IMG/VR virus record: IMGVR_UViG_3300020371_000043
Coordinates: 1 to 29,907 of that record
Reading direction: 5' to 3' (one strand)
From: a virus
Length of the DNA stretch: 29,907 nucleotides
Under the pieces are notes generated by a model, which was not told where the DNA came from, searched no databases, and worked only from the letters and a program-made list of their open reading frames with translations. The position numbers and the translations under genes are program-made. Positions within the stretch are counted from its first letter, which is position 1, and each line of letters begins with the position of its first letter. Positions 8,423 through 14,547 of the stretch are shown in pieces.

Positions 8423-8679
8423 GCGGTTGCCAGTTTCAAATACGAATCAATAAGTTCTCGGTGGGGTTCCACCAACGTTACTATCTTATCAGATGATATC
8501 ATAATTTCAATATCATCTGTCACTTTCTTTAACCACGGTGACATTTCCTCACCGTCTAGTTGGTAAGGCGACACCAGTTTACAATTTGGATCTCCTATAT
8601 CAACAGCAGCGACTTCCTCTACTCCTGAGATTAGGACATCTCCACTAACTAGGACTAGAATCTTTACTTCCTGTTCCAT
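8419..8679 (-). CDS. Sm-like (LSm/Hfq-fold-like) small protein, copy 1
   Basis: An 86-residue protein. Its pattern is a first strand with a turn (LVLVSGDVLISGVEEV), a middle KLVSPYQL, then MSPWLKKV and a final strand IEIMISSDKIVTLVEPHREL before YLKL. The same order (gly-turn, P-x-x, PWL, hydrophobic pair ending in VEP) is seen in the next gene upstream and in the gene at 25679. This is the strand layout of Sm/Hfq-like barrels, so I infer an RNA- or protein-binding Sm-like fold. I know of no demonstrated function. The start lies 35 bases inside the upstream paralogue, and the stop overlaps the gene 43 start. It is therefore coupled to polymerase synthesis. Confidence 0.72.
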   Translation of the reverse strand: MEQEVKILVLVSGDVLISGVEEVAAVDIGDPNCKLVSPYQLDGEEMSPWLKKVTDDIEIMISSDKIVTLVEPHRELIDSYLKLATA

Positions 8680-8980
8680 AAATCTTATTCTCGTAGGATT
8701 GTTTGACCATTGGTTTTGGTTCTACTATCGCAACAACCCAGCTAGGATCAATCGATATCTTTTTCTCATCAGACAAAGGCATCCAAGGATAGTATTGCAC
8801 ACTGTACTGTGTTTCAGTCTCCTCTTTTCCTTCAGTAAGCATCACAGGTGCTTCAACCAACTTACAACAGTAAGCGTTTTCAAGAACTACAAAGATGGGT
8901 TTGTCATCCGCATCAACAAGTTCCTTTACATCTGCGATGACTTCTTCATTAGATTTAAGTAGTACCAGTTTGACGGTCAT
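8645..8980 (-). CDS. Sm-like small protein, copy 2
   Basis: A 111-residue protein starting MTVKLVLLKSNEEVIADVKEL. The first beta hairpin (LLKSNEEVIADV) is followed by FVVLENAYCCKL, YYPWMPLS, and KISIDPSWVVAIVEPKPMVKQSY, the same architecture as the other two Sm-like proteins here. It has a polar, probably flexible tail ending GTGSKDSSPS that overlaps the start of the next gene by 35 bases. It is the first protein gene after tRNA-Gly in the transcript from the strong promoter at 9279-9307. Upstream of the ATG there is no convincing Shine-Dalgarno. The function is unknown, and the fold call is inference from pattern similarity only. Confidence 0.78.
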   Translation of the reverse strand: MTVKLVLLKSNEEVIADVKELVDADDKPIFVVLENAYCCKLVEAPVMLTEGKEETETQYSVQYYPWMPLSDEKKISIDPSWVVAIVEPKPMVKQSYENKIYGTGSKDSSPS

Positions 8981-9002
8981 TGCACCAGTATATAGTTTGC
9001 AA

Positions 9003-9073
9003 AGCGGATACTCAGAATCGAACTGAGGACAAGAGGTTGGAAACCTCGTATTTTACCATTAAACTACATCCGC
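9003..9073 (-). tRNA. tRNA-Gly (anticodon TCC)
   Basis: A 71-nt cloverleaf can be folded by hand. The acceptor is GCGGATG/TATCCGC with one G-T pair. The D arm has the AATGGTA loop, and the anticodon loop TTTCCAA gives anticodon TCC (reads GGA/GGN). A four-base variable loop follows, then T arm CTCAG/CTGAG around TTCGATT. The discriminator base is T, as in bacterial tRNA-Gly. The lowest anticodon-stem pair is a C-T mismatch. The CCA end is not encoded. It is cotranscribed behind a structured leader from the promoter at 9279-9307. Confidence 0.93.
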
Positions 9074-9272
9074 ATGGGGGAGGAGGGATTACTTCGTACC
9101 CTCAAGTTATGGGAATCGCTAAAGCGAAAATTAGTACATAACAACAATGGTTCCCTTGGTTCGGGTTCACTTCCTTTAGGGAAGGCGAGTACCACCTCTA
9201 ACCATTTACATTACCCCGCCTAATTCCAACAGGGTTATTCAGTCACTCCCATGTTAAGTTCGTCAACTCAAC
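9074..9272 (-). ncRNA. candidate structured non-coding RNA / tRNA leader
   Basis: About 200 bases without a credible gene lie between a consensus promoter and tRNA-Gly. Read on the minus strand, five successive structures can be drawn by eye. They are an 8-bp hairpin GTTGAGTT-GACG-AACTTAAC at the expected transcript start, and ACCCTG/CGGGGT. Next is a multibranch element closed by AATGGTT/AACCATT that encloses three small hairpins (GGTG/CGCC, TTCC/GGAA, CCC/GGG). Then come TCGCT/AGCGA, and GAGGG/CCCTC just before the tRNA. The multibranch element looks like a cloverleaf without a recognisable anticodon or T-loop consensus. No known RNA family is recognised. It could be a stable small RNA, a riboswitch-like leader or a processing signal. 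Confidence 0.5.
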
Positions 9273-9278
9273 AAATAC

Positions 9279-9307
9279 ATTATAGTATCAAGTGGGGATC
9301 ATGTCAA
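9279..9307 (-). promoter_or_regulatory. consensus sigma70-type promoter upstream of ncRNA/tRNA-Gly/gene 43
   Basis: On the minus strand there is a perfect TTGACA (9302-9307), a 17-base spacer and a perfect TATAAT (9279-9284). The -35 overlaps the TGA stop of the secreted HExxH protein gene. Transcription would start near 9272. It would run through the structured leader, tRNA-Gly and the gene 43-uvsX-41 cluster. A full consensus fits recognition by unmodified host RNA polymerase, so this is likely an early promoter. Confidence 0.85.
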
Positions 9308-9975
9308 CCCTTTTGAATATATCCATTTTCAATTAACCATTCCTCTGTCATAGGAGTGGGATCATAGTCTTCCCACATTTTACCACGAGCACAAGATTGA
9401 AGTGCCTCAAGAGTCATACCACCAGTCTTCCCTGCCCAAAAGGCTTCTTTCTCCCAAGGGATTGCATGTGGTGTTGCCCTATAAGTATTAGAAGCAATGT
9501 CTTGCCAGATCTGAGGAACCTTTTCCTCATCCATAATAATCGCAATCATATTATTTTTGATTGTCCCTGCCATACAATCTTGTGCAGCGTGCCATCCCTC
9601 ATGACGAACAACACTCATGAGTACATGTGGGCGATGCACATAAGTTTTATTAAGATAGAAGTGATTACTTACAGTGTGATATACACCTCTATGTCCTACT
9701 GGGAAATATTTCTCATCTGCAAGATGAACATCTACACCAATCTGACCAAAAGCCATCATGATCTCATCAAATTCATCATCAACATTATCCCAATCAGAGT
9801 CAGGAAATGCTGCACGAAGATCACCAGAAGAATAGATACGCTCTACACCATCTGTACACTCTTTCAAGAGCATACAACCCATGGCATCCATAGTGTAATA
9901 TCCTTTGGTGGGTTCAGCTAGTGCTGGTATGGATAATGAGGCCGCGGCCATCAAACCCATAATCAATCTTTTCAT
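9304..9975 (-). CDS. secreted HExxH metallopeptidase-like protein
   Basis: A 223-residue protein with a clear signal peptide (MKRLIMGLMAAASLSIPALA, cleavage after ALA at residue 20). It has a zinc-protease type motif RHEGWHAAQ (H125, E126, H129), with E175/E177 in WEKEAFWAG as a possible third ligand about 48 residues later, the layout of gluzincin-like peptidases. Four cysteines (34, 40, 133, 196) might form disulfides outside the cytoplasm. An exported enzyme is unusual in a phage replication region. A role in the periplasm, for example on the envelope during infection or lysis, is inference. GAGAG precedes the ATG by seven bases. No membrane anchor follows the signal peptide. Confidence 0.75.
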   Translation of the reverse strand: MKRLIMGLMAAASLSIPALAEPTKGYYTMDAMGCMLLKECTDGVERIYSSGDLRAAFPDSDWDNVDDEFDEIMMAFGQIGVDVHLADEKYFPVGHRGVYHTVSNHFYLNKTYVHRPHVLMSVVRHEGWHAAQDCMAGTIKNNMIAIIMDEEKVPQIWQDIASNTYRATPHAIPWEKEAFWAGKTGGMTLEALQSCARGKMWEDYDPTPMTEEWLIENGYIQKG

Positions 9976-10016
9976 ACCAAACTCTCAAAATACTACTATA
10001 ACAAAGAAAAAATATA

Positions 10017-10193
10017 TTATCCCCTTTCTCTAGGATTTTTTAATCTCCATGGTCCTGATTTGAAAACATCCAAGCAAACCCACTTAGCATAGTGGATACC
10101 ACGGTAACAGAGAAAAGCAAAGACCTTCTCTGGATTGTGTTTTTCTGGATCGTATTCTGGGATTTCTCTTGGTTCCCATGTAAGTTTTAGCAT
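10017..10193 (-). CDS. small hypothetical protein (58 aa) with occluded ribosome binding site
   Basis: A 58-residue protein beginning MLKLTWEPREIPEYDPEKH and containing FAFLCYRGIHYAKWVCLDVF. I do not recognise a family. The CYRGIHY stretch loosely recalls the short YRG-x-x-Y motif of DUF4278-type cyanobacterial proteins, too weakly to name. The ATG at 10193 is chosen over an upstream TTG because a near-perfect AGGAGGT sits eight bases before it. That same AGGAGGT is the 3' arm of a perfect 7-bp hairpin, so translation may be controlled. The gene follows the hsp20 terminator and precedes the secreted HExxH gene by about 40 bases. Confidence 0.7.
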   Translation of the reverse strand: MLKLTWEPREIPEYDPEKHNPEKVFAFLCYRGIHYAKWVCLDVFKSGPWRLKNPRERG

Positions 10194-10200
10194 GATCTTT

Positions 10201-10226
10201 ACCTCCTGTAACAATATTTAGGAGGT
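10201..10226 (-). promoter_or_regulatory. hairpin sequestering a Shine-Dalgarno sequence
   Basis: On the minus strand ACCTCCT, a 12-base loop and AGGAGGT form a perfect 7-bp stem whose 3' arm is the ribosome binding site of the 58-residue gene. A second perfect 8-bp stem (GTAATGTT/AACATTAC, 10225-10250) lies just upstream and shares two bases with it, so the two compete at the junction. This suggests control of translation by temperature, a ligand, a protein such as RegA, or a leader peptide. Confidence 0.6.
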
Positions 10227-10247
10227 AATGTTAAAAAATGCAAACAT
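10218..10247 (-). other. possible 9-residue leader peptide frame
   Basis: Within the double-hairpin region an ATG opens a ten-codon frame (MFAFFNITS, stop) that ends exactly on the anti-Shine-Dalgarno arm. A ribosome finishing it would melt the sequestering hairpin. There is no good ribosome binding site for it, so this is a suggestion only. Confidence 0.2.
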
Positions 10248-10270
10248 TACATAAAGATTTAATAAGTGCC

Positions 10271-10296
10271 AAAGAAAAACCCCTCCAAAGGAGGGG
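10271..10296 (-). terminator. rho-independent terminator after hsp20
   Basis: On the minus strand CCCCTCC-TTT-GGAGGGG forms a 7-bp GC-rich stem followed by TTTTTCTTT, the textbook intrinsic terminator. It begins about 25 bases after the hsp20 stop and isolates hsp20 from the downstream 58-residue gene. Confidence 0.92.
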
Positions 10297-10320
10297 CGAT
10301 CCATCTCGAACTAATACTAT

Positions 10321-10752
10321 TTATAGGTAGTCTTTCCGTGCATGGTGTTCTGGAACTACTTTGCCCAGTTTAATTGTGAGAAGTCCATCTGCAAAATTTA
10401 CATCCTTAACTGTAATGTCTTCTGACAATGCCCAGGCTCTCTGGAAAGATCTCTGAGCCAAACCTCTGTGTAGATACTCAGATTCTTCTTCTGTTTTTTC
10501 TTTCTTACCCTCTACAACAATCCGTCCGTACTCTGTGTAGACTTTAACTTCATCCTTACTAAATCCAGCAAGTGCAATCTCTAGTCTAGAATCTACATTG
10601 TTAATCTGTACAAGATTGTAGGGCGGGTAATTAGTAGTGGAATCAAAATTGAAGAACTGGTTGAAGTAATCGTCCATACCAACGCTGTTCTTCATGATCT
10701 TGTCAACTAGTGTGCCCAGATCCTGAGTATGATATCTTTGAATGTTAGTCAT
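10321..10752 (-). CDS. hsp20: Hsp20-family small heat shock protein
   Basis: A 143-residue small heat shock protein with an alpha-crystallin domain at about residues 45-130. Visible landmarks are LEIALAGFSKDEVKVYTEYG, IVVEGKKEKTEEE, YLHRGLAQRSFQRAWALSED and GLLTIKLGKVVPE. The family binds unfolding proteins without ATP. In T4-like cyanophages it is a near-universal host-like gene thought to aid folding of viral proteins or protect host complexes, and it sits near gene 43 and regA as here. AAAGGAG is seven bases before the ATG. It is flanked by terminators on both sides, so it forms a single-gene unit. Confidence 0.93.
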   Translation of the reverse strand: MTNIQRYHTQDLGTLVDKIMKNSVGMDDYFNQFFNFDSTTNYPPYNLVQINNVDSRLEIALAGFSKDEVKVYTEYGRIVVEGKKEKTEEESEYLHRGLAQRSFQRAWALSEDITVKDVNFADGLLTIKLGKVVPEHHARKDYL

Positions 10753-10803
10753 GTTTCTCCTTTAAAAGCGAGTTTAGTTTTGTCCCTTGCGGCGACATTA
10801 CTA

Positions 10804-10809
10804 ATTATA
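10804..10809 (-). promoter_or_regulatory. probable promoter -10 (TATAAT) for hsp20
   Basis: A perfect TATAAT on the minus strand lies just after the regA terminator and about 52 bases before the hsp20 ATG. The sequence 17 bases upstream falls in the terminator arm and does not resemble TTGACA. If it is active it may depend on an activator or a phage-modified polymerase. Confidence 0.45.
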
Positions 10810-10818
10810 CAACGAGCA

Positions 10819-10845
10819 TAAAAAAAGAGGGTTGTATAAACCCTC
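10819..10845 (-). terminator. rho-independent terminator after regA
   Basis: On the minus strand GAGGGTT-TATAC-AACCCTC makes a perfect 7-bp stem followed by seven T residues. It lies 20 bases beyond the regA stop and ends the long clamp/clamp-loader transcription unit. Confidence 0.92.
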
Positions 10846-10865
10846 AGAAAACATAGTGATAACCG

Positions 10866-11327
10866 TCAGTCTGCCTTTACGAACGTACTTTGTGACGATT
10901 GTACTACCTTTTTCTTCTTTCCTATGTTGTACTTAGTCTCTAAAGTCCAGTCTCCTTTATCTTTATAAGAGAGAACTTTGATCTGATTCAAAGGAGCAAC
11001 ATCTACAATTTGTTCTGGTCTAAGAATAGTAATCAATCCCCAATCCGATAATAGAGTGATGATTCTATTCCTACGCTGCACATCATTGATAGAAAGATTA
11101 GCAGACTTTCCATCCAATGCGAACAGTTCTTTGAAATGAACAATATAATATCTACCTTGCTTGTGCAGAATATGGCACGATTGATAAATCTTTTTTTCCT
11201 TGCGTGAAGCGACACCGATTCTCGTCAGAGTTTCTCTAACCTTCAAGAAATCATCTGGTTCGTTAAGTGTGACTTCGATCATCTGATCTTGTGACCAAGC
11301 AATCTCAGGTTCTGTAAACCCACTCAT
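10866..11327 (-). CDS. regA: RegA translational repressor
   Basis: A 153-residue homologue of T4 RegA, which binds start regions of early mRNAs and represses their translation. The diagnostic core is GRYYIVHFKELFALDGK (about residues 57-73) followed by DVQRRNRIITLLSDWGLI. The N-terminal MIEVTLNEPDDFLKVRETLTRIG matches the first strand and helix. It is longer than the T4 protein (122 residues) through a basic C-terminal tail with GKKKKVVQ. The ATG overlaps the gene 62 stop, keeping the T4-like 44-62-regA order apart from inserted genes. Likely targets include transcripts in this window, but none is shown. Confidence 0.92.
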   Translation of the reverse strand: MSGFTEPEIAWSQDQMIEVTLNEPDDFLKVRETLTRIGVASRKEKKIYQSCHILHKQGRYYIVHFKELFALDGKSANLSINDVQRRNRIITLLSDWGLITILRPEQIVDVAPLNQIKVLSYKDKGDWTLETKYNIGKKKKVVQSSQSTFVKAD

Positions 11328-11707
11328 CCTGTACCTCCAACGTCAATGCGTTTTTTAATGTAGTTCAACTGCTCAGCAGTTAAGATTTTCAATGCTTGGA
11401 TTGCTTTATCATTACTATAACCATAGTATTTTTTCACAACGTCAAGATCTTTGATCTTATCTTTGCGGAGCCAAGGAGAGAATCTCTTTCTCTTCCTGAC
11501 ACTATTTAGATAAAATTGATATTGAGCACCCTTTTCTATGTGGTGGTTTAAGTTCATTTCATTGGCAAGCATGACAGTATCAATGTGTGCTGACATACAT
11601 TTGTTCACAATGAATGGTGGATACTTCTTGATCGCATCAGGATCTGTCTCCGTAATATCCTCTTTTGTGAGGTTTATGGAGTTCAACCAATCTTTAAGTT
11701 CTTTCAT
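11324..11707 (-). CDS. 62: gp62 clamp loader small subunit
   Basis: A 127-residue protein in the position of T4 gene 62, between gene 44 and regA. It begins MKELKDWLNSINLTKEDI and has KYPPFIVNKCMSAHIDTVML, then SVRKRKRFSPWLRK and a C-terminal helical section. This matches the cyanophage form of gp62, the accessory subunit that with gp44 makes the 4:1 ATPase loading the gp45 clamp. T4 gp62 is longer (187 residues), and this shorter length is usual in marine relatives. Both ends use ATGA overlaps. It carries no ATPase motifs, as expected. Confidence 0.88.
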   Translation of the reverse strand: MKELKDWLNSINLTKEDITETDPDAIKKYPPFIVNKCMSAHIDTVMLANEMNLNHHIEKGAQYQFYLNSVRKRKRFSPWLRKDKIKDLDVVKKYYGYSNDKAIQALKILTAEQLNYIKKRIDVGGTG

Positions 11708-12846
11708 CGTATGATATCAATCTCGTCTGGATTTGTGTTCCAAGTTTCTAACTTAGTTCTCAATCGTCCTTCATCTCTGAGCGTCTCGTATCTACGAGAA
11801 GCTTTCTTTCTCCACCAAGAAACAATCTGATCAACAGAGAACCGATCATAATTTTCAGCCTTAACCAAAGTATCTTGCTCTCCCAAGATAACTTCGCGAG
11901 CATTCTTGAAACCATAGGTAGACATGTAGAAACGTTTTTGTTCAGTGAGATCTTTTGCAGATCTGATCGCAGCATTGAATGATTCCAGTTTGTCTTTATC
12001 TTGCAAAGACTTTTTGATAATAGAAATCATCTTTGTTTGTATCTTCAGTTTTCTACTAGACGCATCCTCTTTGACTAAACATTTATCATTGTTCCTTGCT
12101 GTGAACCATTTGTTTAGATCTTGGAAGATAGAGTCATGTAATAGAGGAGTGAAGTCACTATCAGTCAGACCTTTGTATCTCATATATGGTTTGAGTCCAT
12201 CATACTGTGATGATGATTTAGTAGAACCATATAAGGATGTGGTCTCGAACAAACAAATGTTTGAGTTGTATTTTGCATTGAGTTCTTCTCTTGCTTGATG
12301 TGAACAACACAACATCGCTAAGAGTTTACCACCAAGGTAGTTAAAACCGAACGGTTGAGTAGGTACGATGATGAATCCCATGATTGCATGGCGGTTAAAC
12401 CGACCCAAATCTGGTACGTCACCCAACCAATCATTCCTCGGTTTAGAGTTGATGGTGGGAGAACCGAACCTTATGAACCCAATAACTTTTTTTGTATTCT
12501 CTTCTTTAACAATCCACTTGAGGGATTTGCCTGGGATAGAACTTTCAAAAGCATGAGACATTGTAATCTGCAATCTCTCATTGAAGAACTGATTACTCAA
12601 TCCCAGATTCTCTCCAGCACGGTAGATCTTGATCTTCATATCAGCAGGGTGCATATCAAACTTACTGAAGAGATCGTCCTCAGTTCCACCACCGCCTCCA
12701 TCAAAGAAAGCACCTAGACTACTAGGTTGATCTTTGATTCTAGATGTTTTTACATTACGAAGATATTCATCAATTCTTCCTGTGTTAGAGAAATAATCAA
12801 TGAATTTATCTGCTGCATAAACAGATTCACTTTCACTCAGAATCAT
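11704..12846 (-). CDS. DUF4338/DruA-like hypothetical protein
   Basis: A 380-residue protein inserted between the two clamp-loader genes. The middle part (about residues 105-215) has the order VIGFIRFGSP, RNDWLG, a helix-strand FNRHAIMGFIIVPTQPFG, GGKLLAMLCCSHQAREELNAKY and NICLFETTSLYG, then SSSQYDGLKPYMRYKG. This matches, from memory, the DUF4338 core found in DruA of Druantia defence (GSP, RD-x-x-IGW, a central 'RFLILP' strand, the helix 'LASxxL', 'LLETFV' and a final 'YRAANW-x-x-LG'). A poly-glycine run (FFDGGGGGTEDD) links it to the N-terminal 50 residues. The C-terminal third is basic and helical. It starts 14 bases inside the upstream gene. The function is not established. Confidence 0.72.
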   Translation of the reverse strand: MILSESESVYAADKFIDYFSNTGRIDEYLRNVKTSRIKDQPSSLGAFFDGGGGGTEDDLFSKFDMHPADMKIKIYRAGENLGLSNQFFNERLQITMSHAFESSIPGKSLKWIVKEENTKKVIGFIRFGSPTINSKPRNDWLGDVPDLGRFNRHAIMGFIIVPTQPFGFNYLGGKLLAMLCCSHQAREELNAKYNSNICLFETTSLYGSTKSSSQYDGLKPYMRYKGLTDSDFTPLLHDSIFQDLNKWFTARNNDKCLVKEDASSRKLKIQTKMISIIKKSLQDKDKLESFNAAIRSAKDLTEQKRFYMSTYGFKNAREVILGEQDTLVKAENYDRFSVDQIVSWWRKKASRRYETLRDEGRLRTKLETWNTNPDEIDIIR

Positions 12847-13144
12847 CTACTTCTAACCAAATAATATAATCATCAGGATCAATCTCCTGAGTCAATCCAG
12901 GACCGAAGTCACGAAAGTCTCCTTTTGGGGGAGGGATCAGAGGTTCATATCTGCCTCTAGGTTTTGGTTCTTCTTGTAGAAGTTCTATAACAAAACCATT
13001 GACAAGTCTGTCAAAACTTCTTGCCATTCTGCGGAAACCATTTCCCACATAAATTTGTCCTGTGACCACTGCAATAGTAGCAGCACCCCAGAAATAATAA
13101 TACCATCTAGATTTCACTTGTGCTCTTAATTTTGTTTTAGTCAT
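12833..13144 (-). CDS. small membrane-anchored hypothetical protein
   Basis: A 103-residue protein with a basic N-terminus (MTKTKLRAQVKSRW), one hydrophobic segment at about residues 15-33 (YYFWGAATIAVVTGQIYVG) and a proline-rich, acidic tail (PRGRYEPLIPPPKGDF, ending DDYIIWLEVDDSE). The topology suggests a single-pass protein with a soluble C-terminal tail. The ATG overlaps the gene 44 stop (ATGA), and the stop lies inside the DruA-like gene. I do not recognise a family. Co-expression with the clamp loader might mean membrane attachment of the replication apparatus, which is speculation. Confidence 0.75.
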   Translation of the reverse strand: MTKTKLRAQVKSRWYYYFWGAATIAVVTGQIYVGNGFRRMARSFDRLVNGFVIELLQEEPKPRGRYEPLIPPPKGDFRDFGPGLTQEIDPDDYIIWLEVDDSE

Positions 13145-14088
13145 TTGAATTCACACTCTCCCATAATTTCTGTAAGACATGCTAACAGGTTAATTTCTTG
13201 ATCAGCTACGAACGCAATCTGATACTGATACTTACTGATAATCAGAACCGCATCAGCGATACTAGGACCTTTCAAAGACTTAAGAAGAGTATCATAGATA
13301 CGTTTCATAAGTACAGCAGAATCATTGTCCAAGTTATTTACCACCCATTTCCTGACCTCTGGGAAATTACCTTTCTTGAGGTTCTTCATGAGGTCATCTA
13401 TATTCACCTCAGAGAAGTTGGCAAGAATAGATGAATCAATCTTACCACTTACAGAGTGTCGTTGACACTCATTAAGAACTCTCCTCCAATCAGGAAAATG
13501 TTTGTTGATTAGTTCAGCTATTACTTTCTTATCTGCTTCAATATGTTCTTGATCAAGGATCTCAACCAGTCGTTTGAAGAACTGTGCTTGGATTTCTGGT
13601 TTTTGTTTACCTGAGATTCCAAAGTCGATGACTGAACATCTTGAGTGGAGGGGTTCGATGATTCTGTTTTTGAAGTTACAGGTGAAGATGAATCGGCAGT
13701 TCTTATAAAATGCCTCAATATTTGCCCGTAAGAGGAGTTGTACGTCGTGGGTTGTGTTGTCAGCTTCGTCAATAATGATGACTTTGTGCTGTGCGTCCAT
13801 TCCTTGAAGTGAGACGGTCGAAGCAAAGTTCTTTGCTTGGTTCCTAACCGTGTCAAGAAATCTCCCTTCATCGGATCCATTGATGACATAATAATCAACT
13901 CCTAGTTCTGTACACAATGCTTTTGCAACTGTAGTCTTACCTACGCCAGGAGGACCTGACAACAGAAGATTAGGGATCTCTCCCTTCTTTAGGAATTCTT
14001 TAAAGGTGTTCTTTGTAGTCTCTGGGAGAATACAATCCTCAACAGTTTTTGGCCTATACTTCTCGACCCAAATAAATTCATCCCTCAT
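13141..14088 (-). CDS. 44: gp44 clamp loader large subunit (AAA+ ATPase)
   Basis: A 315-residue AAA+ clamp loader ATPase equivalent to T4 gp44 and related to RFC/DnaX. It opens with VEKYRPKTVEDCILP, the N-terminal signature of the family. Walker A GPPGVGKT is at residues 45-52, Walker B VIIIDEADN at 103-111, sensor 1 in FIFTCNFKN, and the arginine-finger SRC motif at 149-151. It acts with gp62 to load the gp45 sliding clamp. GGGGACAAA directly precedes the ATG. It overlaps the preceding small gene by eleven bases and the next gene by four. Confidence 0.96.
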   Translation of the reverse strand: MRDEFIWVEKYRPKTVEDCILPETTKNTFKEFLKKGEIPNLLLSGPPGVGKTTVAKALCTELGVDYYVINGSDEGRFLDTVRNQAKNFASTVSLQGMDAQHKVIIIDEADNTTHDVQLLLRANIEAFYKNCRFIFTCNFKNRIIEPLHSRCSVIDFGISGKQKPEIQAQFFKRLVEILDQEHIEADKKVIAELINKHFPDWRRVLNECQRHSVSGKIDSSILANFSEVNIDDLMKNLKKGNFPEVRKWVVNNLDNDSAVLMKRIYDTLLKSLKGPSIADAVLIISKYQYQIAFVADQEINLLACLTEIMGECEFK

Positions 14089-14314
14089 TTTGTCCCCTCA
14101 AAAGCATTGCTGGTTTGATCAACTCAAGACATTTTTCGGCCGTGTTTAGACCTTTCATTTGTGCTACATAATCTTCCCAAGTTTCAAGATCTACGTCTCC
14201 ACTCAGGTTAGCAAGTAAATTGATCTCAGCAATCTTCCGAAGAGATTCCTCGTCCATCAAACTGACGGTATATTTCACGAACTCAAGAGCAAGTTCTTCC
14301 TTTCTTTTAGTCAT
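14078..14314 (-). CDS. small hypothetical protein (78 aa)
   Basis: A 78-residue, mostly helical protein (MTKRKEELALEFVKYTVSLM ... DLETWEDYVAQMKGLNTAEKCLELIKPAMLL). No cysteine pairs, membrane segment or catalytic motif is visible, and I do not recognise the family. AAAGGA lies 12 bases upstream of the ATG, which is two bases after the preceding stop. Its stop is inside the gene 44 start region (11-base overlap), so it is coupled to the clamp loader. Confidence 0.7.
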   Translation of the reverse strand: MTKRKEELALEFVKYTVSLMDEESLRKIAEINLLANLSGDVDLETWEDYVAQMKGLNTAEKCLELIKPAMLLRGQNEG

Positions 14315-14316
14315 AA

Positions 14317-14547
14317 TTAAATAAATCCTTTGGACTTTTTCTTAGTCTTTGGTATGTCAATAACGTGTACAACGGCATCAAATTGTGGTTGATGACAATT
14401 ATTCCACCACCATTCTTGTACCTCATCCCAAGATTCTAACACAATAGAACGGTCTTTGTAAACTATTTTATAGTGATGCCTGTCATATGATTTGTTACTT
14501 GTCTGTGAGAAGTAACGTGGGTCATCCTTTTCAATTAACTGAGTCAT
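14317..14547 (-). CDS. small hypothetical protein (76 aa)
   Basis: A 76-residue protein starting MTQLIEKDDPRYFSQTSN, with YKIVYKDRSIVLESWDEVQEWWWNN and a basic end KTKKKSKGFI. The tryptophan cluster EWWWNN is striking. The ATG at 14547 is preferred to a TTG two codons upstream because it overlaps the preceding stop as ATGA. The KIVYKDRSIVLESWDEVQEWW stretch reads as beta-beta-alpha. I do not recognise the family. Confidence 0.7.
   Translation of the reverse strand: MTQLIEKDDPRYFSQTSNKSYDRHHYKIVYKDRSIVLESWDEVQEWWWNNCHQPQFDAVVHVIDIPKTKKKSKGFI

Noticed and set aside
9104-9125. Hairpin TCGCT/AGCGA before the tRNA as a terminator.
   Set aside because: The stem is short, there is no T-run on the minus strand, and termination here would prevent transcription of the tRNA from the strong promoter.
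9154-9215. The cloverleaf-like element as a second real tRNA.
   Set aside because: Arms are the wrong size, there is no T-loop consensus or readable anticodon loop, and no proper 3' acceptor end; kept only as a structured RNA candidate.
10318-10325. TATAAATA on the minus strand, identical to the T4 late promoter core.
   Set aside because: It spans the hsp20 stop codon and an intrinsic terminator follows within about 25 bases, so a transcript from it would end at once. Chance in AT-rich DNA is more likely.
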